DNA from: Streptomyces sp. R21
GTDB taxonomy: Bacteria > Actinomycetota > Actinomycetes > Streptomycetales > Streptomycetaceae
NCBI RefSeq assembly: GCF_041051975.1
Contig: NZ_CP163435.1
Location: 6,613,001-6,677,000 of the forward strand
Length of the DNA stretch: 64,000 nucleotides
Direction of reading: 5' to 3'
The position numbers were made by a program, and so were the translations under genes. Of the stretch, positions 58,370 to 64,000 are shown piece by piece. Below the pieces are notes generated by a model. That model was not told where the DNA came from. It ran no database searches and was given only the letters and a program-made list of their open reading frames with translations. Each line of letters starts with the position of its first letter. The stretch's first letter is position 1.

Positions 58370-58984
58370 GTGCCGGAGGACGTGGGGGGCACGCCGTTCG
58401 CCGACGGCTGGGAGCCCGACGACGACCGCGACCGCGGGGGTGCGGACGAAGAGTTCGCCTCCGTGGTCTTCGACGAGGACTTCGTACGGGCGGCCGTGGT
58501 CCACGAGCCGACCGCGGTGGAGCGCCTGCTCGCCGCCGCACAGGCCCGCGCGGAGGCCTCCGAGGCCGAGGCCCGCCGGGCACGCACCCGTCGTGCCCGT
58601 GGCGACGACGAGCGCTACGAGGACGGGTTCGGCCCCGACGACCCGGGCGATTTCGGCCATGACCCGGATCTGGACGACCTGGACGACACCGAGGTCCTCG
58701 AAGGCCGCTACGGCAGCCCGGGGACGTACGGCAGGATCTACGGGAAACAGGTCCGCTGGCACCGCACCGTCGCCTGGGTGCTCGCCCTCGTGATGGGCAT
58801 CGGCATGGTCGCACTGGCGTTCGCCGCGGTGTACCGGGGGACGTCCTCGGGCCGCCAGGAGCCGGTTTTGCCGTCCACTTCGACAGGCGTCGAACAAACC
58901 CAGGACAAGGTCACCGGCACCGGCCCCTCCGCCTCGGCCGACCACTCCCAGCCGGCGCTGTCGGCGGATCCTCGAACGCCGTGA
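58370..58984 (+). CDS. Single-span membrane protein with SVVFDExFVRAA motif (short form)
   Basis: About 204 residues: an acidic cytoplasmic part with EEFASVVFDEDFVRAAVVHEPTAVER at about 25-50, then an Ala/Arg/Glu helical and Asp-rich region, then one span (TVAWVLALVMGIGMVALAFAAVY, about 140-162) and a short Ser/Thr-rich external tail. No cleavable signal. An ATG nine codons upstream is in frame but would overlap the apparent promoter. As I recall, the S. coelicolor protein at this position has been linked to the MreB-associated spore-wall complex. It pairs with the next gene through the shared cytoplasmic motif. Confidence 0.72.
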   Translation: MPEDVGGTPFADGWEPDDDRDRGGADEEFASVVFDEDFVRAAVVHEPTAVERLLAAAQARAEASEAEARRARTRRARGDDERYEDGFGPDDPGDFGHDPDLDDLDDTEVLEGRYGSPGTYGRIYGKQVRWHRTVAWVLALVMGIGMVALAFAAVYRGTSSGRQEPVLPSTSTGVEQTQDKVTGTGPSASADHSQPALSADPRTP

Positions 58985-59119
58985 CGGGCCCGGCCCGGAC
59001 CCGGTGACGGGCAAGGCCCCGACCCGGTGACAGGCGCTGCCCGGACCCTGTGACGGACCTGGTGAGAACCTGTCAGAACTTGTCGTGCACCACCGCGTTT
59101 ACCCGGGCTCCCGGAGACC

Positions 59120-59131
59120 TACTCTGAAGGT
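59120..59131 (+). promoter_or_regulatory. Candidate leaderless -10 (TACTCT)
   Basis: TACTCT at 59120-59125 followed by six bases and ATG 59132. The purines GAAGG between are too close to the ATG to act as a ribosome binding site. Confidence 0.55.
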
Positions 59132-60199
59132 ATGGGCGGGACTGGAGACCCACCTGAGGGGACACCCGAGGGTGCCTCCACAGGTGGCGAGGACGAGTAC
59201 CGATCCGTCGTCTTCGACGAGTCGTTCGTCCGCGCTGCCCGCCTCCAGGAGTTCTCGGCGCAGGAACGCATCGCCGACCACGCCCCCGCCGTACGCCGCC
59301 GCCCGTCCCTGCACCGGGGCCTGTCCCGGCAGGCGCTGATCCTCGTCCTGCTGATCGCCATCGCCTTCGGCACCGCGATCTACATGGGCGTCCGCCACCC
59401 GTACCAGACCCCCGCCGCCCAGCCCGCCGAGCCGCTGCGGATGACGGTCATCCCGCTCTCGCCAGGGGCCGCCGTACCCGGGGCCATCGACCCCGAACTG
59501 CTGTACGCGCGCAGCCCCGCCGACCAGTTCCGCGTGGGCGGCGACGGCATCACCATGCCCGCCTCCCGGCGCACCGCACACTTCTCCGACGGCCAGGTCG
59601 TCGCCGCGCTGACCACCGCCAAGGACTACCTCGTCAAGTCCTCGCTCGACCCGGACGTCCTCAACGGCGGCACGAGCCGGCCCGTACGGATCCTGCTCGA
59701 CCCGCAGCAGCTCGACCAGTTCGACCAGAGCTTCACCCACCCCGCCGCGGACGGACGGCACGCGCCCACCGGCTGGCTCGTCCGCTTCGACCCGACCCGC
59801 GCCGAACTCGCCGACTCCAAGATCCGGGTGCAGGGCACCCTCCAGGTCGCCGAGCTCGACTCGAACACCCTGGAGATCACCGCCGACCACACCTTCGTCT
59901 ACGCCCTGCGGCCCACGGGCTCGGACGCGACGGCGAAGGCCTCGCTGTTCACCGTCCGGCGCGAGCTGCAGTTCCGCTTCGACCGCGACGACCTGCGCAT
60001 GCACCAGGCCCAGCTGGTCGTCTCCTACGTCCAGGCCGGGCCGCTCGCCTGCGCCGAGGACTCGGTCAACCATCTGCACCCGCTGCTCGCGGGGCAGACG
60101 GCCAAGGCGGGCGGCCCGGCCGGCACGGACCCGTACGCGACCGGCAGCGCCACGGCCCTGTGCGGATCGCTGGCGACGAGCGCGCAGCCAAGGCTCTGA
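59132..60199 (+). CDS. Single-span membrane protein with SVVFDExFVRAA motif and extracellular domain
   Basis: A 355-residue protein. The cytoplasmic part contains EDEYRSVVFDESFVRAARLQEFSAQERIA (about 20-48), clearly related to the preceding protein. One span, ALILVLLIAIAFGTAIYMGV, lies at about 68-87. The external domain of about 265 residues has a mixed alpha/beta look (VQGTLQVAELDSNTLEITADHTFVYAL) and at least two cysteines near the end (CAEDS, ALCGS). No catalytic motif recognised. It converges on the M48 peptidase gene 28 bases away. Confidence 0.75.
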   Translation: MGGTGDPPEGTPEGASTGGEDEYRSVVFDESFVRAARLQEFSAQERIADHAPAVRRRPSLHRGLSRQALILVLLIAIAFGTAIYMGVRHPYQTPAAQPAEPLRMTVIPLSPGAAVPGAIDPELLYARSPADQFRVGGDGITMPASRRTAHFSDGQVVAALTTAKDYLVKSSLDPDVLNGGTSRPVRILLDPQQLDQFDQSFTHPAADGRHAPTGWLVRFDPTRAELADSKIRVQGTLQVAELDSNTLEITADHTFVYALRPTGSDATAKASLFTVRRELQFRFDRDDLRMHQAQLVVSYVQAGPLACAEDSVNHLHPLLAGQTAKAGGPAGTDPYATGSATALCGSLATSAQPRL

Positions 60200-60227
60200 C
60201 GGCCGCCGCCGCGTTCCGTGGGGCGGC

Positions 60228-61403
60228 TCAGTCCTCGTCCTCCCCGGGAGCCCCGTCCTGGGGCGGCTGCTCCTGGGGCGGCGTCCGGTCCGTGGTCGCC
60301 TGGTCCGTGGGCGTCTGCTCCCCGGACGCCCGGTCCTTGGGCGGCTGGTCCTTCGGCGAGGTGCTCGCGAAGCCGCCGAAGCCCCGCCGTACCCGGCCGC
60401 CGATGTCGCCCGCGCCGCCCGCGAGGTCGCTGACCAGCTTCATCAGCGGGTCCTTGGAGCTCTTCACGTCGCTGGCGTAGCTGGCCGCCGACTGCCGGAA
60501 GGAGTCCGAGACCGAGGTGTCCCTGTCCTCGTCGCACCGCGGGTAGTGGCCGTCCATGATCCGCTGGTAGTCGCGGGACTCGGCCCACTTCTTCAGCTCG
60601 GCGGCGCGCACGGTGGTGAAGGGGTGGGTGCGGGGGAGCGTGTTGAGGATCTTGAGCACGGAGTCGCGCAGGTCGCCCCCGGCCTCGTACTCCTCGGCCT
60701 GGGCGAGGAACGCGTCCACGTTCATCTCGTGCAGGTGGTTGCCGCCCGCGAGCTTCATCAGGCCGCGCATCGAGGCCCGCAGGTCCTGGCCGACCAGCAG
60801 CCCGGCGCGGTCCGCGGACAGCTCCGACTTGCGGAACCATTCGCGCAGCGCGGTCACGATCGCCATGATCGCGAGGTTGCCCAGCGGGATCCAGGCGACC
60901 CGGAGTGCCAGGTTCGTGAGGAAGAGCAGGATCGTGCGGTAGACGGCGTGGCCGGAGAGCGCGTGGCCGACCTCGTGGCCGATGACCGCCCGCATCTCCT
61001 CCTCGTCCAGCAGCTCGACGAGGCCGGTGGTGACGACGATGATCGGCTCGTCCAGGCCGATGCACATCGCGTTCGGCTGCGGGTCCTGGGTGACGTACAT
61101 CGGCGGGACCTTCTCCAGGTCCAGGATGTAGCAGGCGTCCCGCAGCATGTCGTTGAGGTGCGCGAACTGGGCGTCCGAGACGCGCACCGAGTCGGACAGG
61201 AACAGCAGCCGCAGACTGCGCTCGGGCAGCAGGCCGCTGAGCACCTTGAATACCGTGTCGAAGCCGCTGAGCTTGCGCAGGGCCACCAGGGCCGAGCGGT
61301 CCGCCGGGTGTTCGTACGCCCGGGAGGAGATCCCCTCGAAGCGCCTGCGCTGCCTGCTCGGCACGTTCTCGTGCCCGTTCTGCTCGTGGCTGTCGTCGGA
61401 CAT
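60228..61403 (-). CDS. M48-family membrane metallopeptidase
   Basis: A 391-residue zinc protease. HEVGH (HExxH) lies in EEMRAVIGHEVGHALSGHAVY at about residue 157, and the third ligand glutamate is in KSELSADRAGLL. A hydrophobic segment LFLTNLALRVAWIPLGNLAIMAIV follows the active site, as in HtpX/Ste24-like enzymes. The C-terminal 60 residues are a disordered Pro/Lys/Asp/Thr-rich tail (SPKDQPPKDR, TPPQEQPPQD). It probably degrades membrane or membrane-proximal proteins on the inner face. ATG 61403 has the Shine-Dalgarno sequence GGGGGA; an ATG four codons upstream overlaps it. Confidence 0.88.
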   Translation of the reverse strand: MSDDSHEQNGHENVPSRQRRRFEGISSRAYEHPADRSALVALRKLSGFDTVFKVLSGLLPERSLRLLFLSDSVRVSDAQFAHLNDMLRDACYILDLEKVPPMYVTQDPQPNAMCIGLDEPIIVVTTGLVELLDEEEMRAVIGHEVGHALSGHAVYRTILLFLTNLALRVAWIPLGNLAIMAIVTALREWFRKSELSADRAGLLVGQDLRASMRGLMKLAGGNHLHEMNVDAFLAQAEEYEAGGDLRDSVLKILNTLPRTHPFTTVRAAELKKWAESRDYQRIMDGHYPRCDEDRDTSVSDSFRQSAASYASDVKSSKDPLMKLVSDLAGGAGDIGGRVRRGFGGFASTSPKDQPPKDRASGEQTPTDQATTDRTPPQEQPPQDGAPGEDED

Positions 61404-61500
61404 GTGTTCCCCCATGCTCTGAAGTGCCGTGCCCCCGAAGCGGGATCCAGCGTAGGCGGAGATACCGTGATGGGGCAGCACACCGTAAGGAGCTATCCCC

Positions 61501-61659
61501 ATGGAGCACATCCCCGCAGCCCACTGGCTGACCGAGGCGGCCGATGCCGCGGACAAGCAGGGGCCGGGCAATCTGCTCCGTATCGTGCTGATCGTGATGG
61601 TGGTGGGCGCCGTCCTGCTCGGCTGGTTCCTGTTGCGCGGCTACAAGCGGGACGACTGA
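61501..61659 (+). CDS. 52-residue single-span membrane protein
   Basis: A short gene with AAGGAG six bases before ATG 61501. The product MEHIPAAHWLTEAADAADKQ continues with GPGN, one span LLRIVLIVMVVGAVLLGWFLL and a short basic-acidic end RGYKRDD. No signal cleavage site; the N-terminus should be external. It is divergent from the M48 peptidase gene, about 97 bases between starts, which fits a shared control region. Function unknown. Confidence 0.7.
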   Translation: MEHIPAAHWLTEAADAADKQGPGNLLRIVLIVMVVGAVLLGWFLLRGYKRDD

Positions 61660-61886
61660 CGTACTCCCTGCGACTTCCGTCCTTACTTCCCGGCTCCTTC
61701 CCGGTGTCCTCACTTGTCTGACGCCGTCCGCGCCGTGGACGTTGCCTCGTCGTTGTGACGTACGTCGCCTCGTGCGCCGTCGGGGGCGTCGCGCGGCCGG
61801 GGTCCCCAACGGCGGAGTCGGCGTGATCGCCGTGCACGTGCCCGCTTACGATGGGCCGAAGTCTTTATCCCGATCCCACACCCGGA

Positions 61887-61901
61887 TAGGTTCTGCCGAC
61901 G
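61887..61901 (+). promoter_or_regulatory. Candidate -10 (TAGGTT)
   Basis: TAGGTT at 61887-61892 is nine bases before ATG 61902 without a clear Shine-Dalgarno sequence. Confidence 0.35.
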
Positions 61902-62066
61902 ATGAGCTTCCACAGCACCGCTGCCCAGCTGGTCACCTTTGCCGCCGAGGGCGAGGAGCACGGTGGCAACCACGAGAGCCTCAGCCCCTACCTGACGGGT
62001 GGCGGCGCGCTCTTCGTCCTCCTCCTGCTGCTGTGGATCACCACGCGTTTCAACCGGGACCGCTGA
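61902..62066 (+). CDS. 54-residue single-span membrane protein
   Basis: Begins MSFHSTAAQLVTFAAEGEEH, with a polar, His/Glu-containing N-terminal half, then one span ALFVLLLLLWITTRF and the end NRDR. It has the same plan as the 52-residue protein upstream (short polar head, one span, RDD or RDR end) but little sequence identity. It lies 70 bases before nadD on the same strand. I recall small proteins at this position in Streptomyces but no function. Confidence 0.68.
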   Translation: MSFHSTAAQLVTFAAEGEEHGGNHESLSPYLTGGGALFVLLLLLWITTRFNRDR

Positions 62067-62122
62067 GTCCCGCCGGCCTCGCCCTCGGGGGCCTGTCGAC
62101 CGAAGCCCGTGGGCCGGGCCGG

Positions 62123-62136
62123 TAGGGTCTGCACGC
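62123..62136 (+). promoter_or_regulatory. Candidate leaderless -10 of nadD (TAGGGT)
   Basis: TAGGGT at 62123-62128 is eight bases before ATG 62137, with no Shine-Dalgarno sequence between. Confidence 0.45.
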
Positions 62137-62811
62137 ATGGGAGAGCAGGACATGCCTACCGGTCCGGCGAGCGGCAAGGTGATCAGCGCTGGGCGCGGCC
62201 CGGGAAACGGCCCGTCGAACCCCGGCAAGCGCCGCCTCGGCGTCATGGGCGGAACGTTCGACCCGATCCACCACGGGCACCTCGTGGCGGCCAGTGAGGT
62301 CGTCGCGCAGTTCCACCTCGACGAGGTGGTGTTCGTGCCGACCGGGCAGCCGTGGCAGAAGAGCGCCAAGCAGGTCTCCCCGGCCGAGGACCGCTATCTG
62401 ATGACGGTCATCGCGACCGTCGAGAACCCGCAGTTCTCGGTGAGCCGCATCGACATCGACCGCGGCGGCCCGACCTACACCACGGACACCCTGCGCGACC
62501 TGCGCGCGCTCAACCCCGAAACGGACCTCTTCTTCATCACGGGCGCCGACGCGCTCGGCCAGATCCTCACCTGGCGCGACACCGAAGAGCTGTTCTCCCT
62601 CGCGCACTTCATCGGAGTCACCCGACCCGGCCACACCCTGGCCGACCCGGGGCTTCCGGAGGGCGGTGTCTCGCTCGTCGAGGTCCCCGCGCTCGCCATC
62701 TCGTCCACAGACTGCCGTGCGAGGGTCGCCAAGGGCGACCCTGTCTGGTATCTGGTGCCGGACGGTGTGGTGCGCTACATCGACAAGCGCGAGCTGTACC
62801 GCGGCGAGTGA
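62137..62811 (+). CDS. nadD: Nicotinate-nucleotide adenylyltransferase
   Basis: A 224-residue enzyme that makes nicotinic acid adenine dinucleotide from NaMN and ATP. Nucleotidyltransferase motif MGGTFDPIHHGHLVAASE (HxGH) is at about residues 36-53, the second motif ISSTDCRARV is near the C-terminus, and FVPTGQPWQK binds substrate. A poorly conserved glycine/proline-rich leader of about 30 residues precedes the fold. ATG 62137 fits the leaderless promoter. Sixteen bases separate its stop from the LCP gene, as in the streptomycete order nadD-LCP. Confidence 0.95.
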   Translation: MGEQDMPTGPASGKVISAGRGPGNGPSNPGKRRLGVMGGTFDPIHHGHLVAASEVVAQFHLDEVVFVPTGQPWQKSAKQVSPAEDRYLMTVIATVENPQFSVSRIDIDRGGPTYTTDTLRDLRALNPETDLFFITGADALGQILTWRDTEELFSLAHFIGVTRPGHTLADPGLPEGGVSLVEVPALAISSTDCRARVAKGDPVWYLVPDGVVRYIDKRELYRGE

Positions 62812-62827
62812 GCCGAGAGGGGCACCG

Positions 62828-64000
62828 GTGAACGACCGATACGACGCTGGATACGGGGGCGACCAGTACGAGCTCGTCGGCTACGACGAGTTCGGGCAGC
62901 CTGTGTACCGGCAGGTGCCGCCACAACAGCAGCCGCAGTCGCAGCAGCAACCGCAGCAGCCGCCTCAGCAGGGCTATGACCCCTATGGGCAGCAACAGGG
63001 CTACGGCTACGACCCGTACGCGACCTCGTACGACACCGGCCGCCAGCAGCCCGTGCCGCCGTACGACACCGGCTCGCAGCAGCCCGTGCCCCCGTACGAC
63101 CCCTACGATCCGTACGGCACCGCCTCCCAGGCCGCGCCGTCCGTCCCGGGGACCGCGTACGACCCCTACGGGCAGACCGCGAGCACCGGGCAGCAGCCGC
63201 GGGTCGCCGAGCAGACCGCCTACATCCCGCAGCAGGCGGCGCCGGCGGAGCAGGAGCAGGACGATCCCCACCGCGGCGACCGGCCCCGCGCCGACCGCGA
63301 CTACCGCACCGAGCAGTTCGCGTTCGTCGAGGAGCAGGAAGCCGAGTCCGAAGACGTCATCGACTGGCTGAACTTCACCGAGAACCGCACCGAGCGCCGC
63401 GAGGAGGCCAAACGCCGAGCCCGCAGCAGGATCGTCGCCCTGGTCGTGGTGCTCGCCCTGGTGGTCGTCGGCGGCGTCGGCTACCTCTGGTACGCGGGCA
63501 AGCTCCCCGGCTCGTCCTCGGGCGACAAGGCCGGCACCACGACAGCGGCCGGCGCCCAGAACCGCGACGTGATCGTCGTCCACCTGCACAACACCAAGAA
63601 GGGCGGCACCTCCACGGCGCTGCTCGTCAACAACACCACCACCAAGCAGGGCGCCACCGTCCTGCTGCCCAACTCCCTTGCCCTGACGGACGACGACGGC
63701 ACCACGACCACGCTCGCCAAGTCGGTCGACGGCGACGGCTCGTCCGGCACCCGGGACTCCATCGACACGGTCCTCGGGACCGACATCGAGGGCACCTGGC
63801 GCCTCGACACCCCCTACCTCAACAACCTCGTCGAGCTCGTCGGCAACATCGACATCGACACCAACGCCGCCGTGCCGGACCCCGACGCGAAGAAGAAGGG
63901 CGAGGAGCCCCTCGTGAAGAAGGGCGAGGCCCAGACCCTCAGCGGCAAGATGGCCGTCGCCTACGCGACCTACCGGGCCTCCGGTGAGTCCCAGGACGCT
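62828..64000 (+). CDS. LytR-CpsA-Psr (LCP) family protein, 5' part
   Basis: The frame runs off the right edge; 391 codons are visible. Residues 1-165 are a disordered Gln/Pro/Tyr/Asp-rich cytoplasmic region (QPVPPYDTGS, YDPYGQ). An acidic stretch (EEQEAESEDVIDWLNFTENR) and a basic pre-membrane segment precede one span VALVVVLALVVVGGVGYLW near 202-222. The external part has VIVVHLHNTK, TALLVNNTTTKQGATVLLPN and DTVLGTDIEGTWRLD, an LCP-like start that lacks the usual DTMM and SIPRDT motifs. LCP enzymes move polymers from lipid carriers to peptidoglycan. GTG 62828 follows GAGAGGGG. As I recall, the S. coelicolor counterpart is a polydiglycosylphosphate transferase. Confidence 0.72.
   Translation, partial: MNDRYDAGYGGDQYELVGYDEFGQPVYRQVPPQQQPQSQQQPQQPPQQGYDPYGQQQGYGYDPYATSYDTGRQQPVPPYDTGSQQPVPPYDPYDPYGTASQAAPSVPGTAYDPYGQTASTGQQPRVAEQTAYIPQQAAPAEQEQDDPHRGDRPRADRDYRTEQFAFVEEQEAESEDVIDWLNFTENRTERREEAKRRARSRIVALVVVLALVVVGGVGYLWYAGKLPGSSSGDKAGTTTAAGAQNRDVIVVHLHNTKKGGTSTALLVNNTTTKQGATVLLPNSLALTDDDGTTTTLAKSVDGDGSSGTRDSIDTVLGTDIEGTWRLDTPYLNNLVELVGNIDIDTNAAVPDPDAKKKGEEPLVKKGEAQTLSGKMAVAYATYRASGESQDA

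Overview
The window is chromosomal DNA from a Streptomyces or a very close relative. The evidence is very high G+C coding sequence, many GTG starts, and a gene order that follows the conserved Streptomyces core as I remember it: tig-clpP1-clpP2-clpX, valS-folC-ndk, mreBCD-mrdA-rodA, the radical SAM/DUF2344 pair, RNase E/G, rplU-rpmA-obg, proB-proA and nadD. I see no insertion sequence, phage, CRISPR array, rRNA or secondary-metabolite cluster. Almost everything is vertically inherited housekeeping or wall-biogenesis DNA. The main compositional exception is a low-G+C non-coding stretch around 4.7-5.0 kb.

Layout. 0-7.6 kb: tail of an Fpg/Nei DNA glycosylase, an Eis-like acetyltransferase, a membrane PP2C phosphatase, a small HD hydrolase, a membrane acyltransferase, a tiny membrane protein and a receptor-type Ser/Thr kinase with a PQQ-type propeller. 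7.7-13.4 kb: tRNA-Gly and tRNA-Pro, then trigger factor and the Clp protease genes, with a ClgR-type operator before clpP1. 13.4-19.7 kb: a secreted peptide gene that looks frameshifted, a lipoprotein-like membrane protein, valS, folC, a DUF4233 gene and ndk. 20.1-26.5 kb: the mre/PBP2/RodA elongasome operon. 26.5-39.5 kb: an unknown gene, a CYTH-CHAD protein, the radical SAM/DUF2344 pair split by an odd repetitive hydrophobic protein, RNase E/G with long repetitive arms, L21, L27 and Obg. 39.7-46.1 kb: three tandem secreted FG-GAP beta-propellers and a Tat-exported PhoD phosphatase. 46.2-54.9 kb: a probable wall-glycopolymer locus (sulfotransferase-like protein, CDP-polyol synthase fusion, two polyol-phosphate transferase-like membrane proteins, a GT2 glycosyltransferase). 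55.2-64 kb: proB, a small gene, proA, two membrane proteins sharing a cytoplasmic motif, an M48 peptidase, two tiny single-span proteins, nadD and the start of an atypical LytR-CpsA-Psr (LCP) protein.

How it fits together. Lateral-wall and spore-wall machinery (MreBCD, PBP2, RodA) shares this neighbourhood with genes for making an anionic glycopolymer and an LCP enzyme of the type that attaches such polymers to peptidoglycan. The likely less-described part is 46-64 kb. It holds the paired SVVFDExFVRAA membrane proteins, the two tiny membrane proteins and the two-copy polymerase-like family. The Clp, trigger factor, RNase E and Obg genes are ordinary proteostasis, RNA-turnover and ribosome functions.

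A recurrent regulatory feature is a TANNNT hexamer six to nine bases before the start codon of genes lacking a Shine-Dalgarno sequence, which implies leaderless mRNAs. All calls are by eye. Start codons are chosen from Shine-Dalgarno spacing, hairpins and family knowledge. Database searches and a systematic TTA-codon scan were not done.
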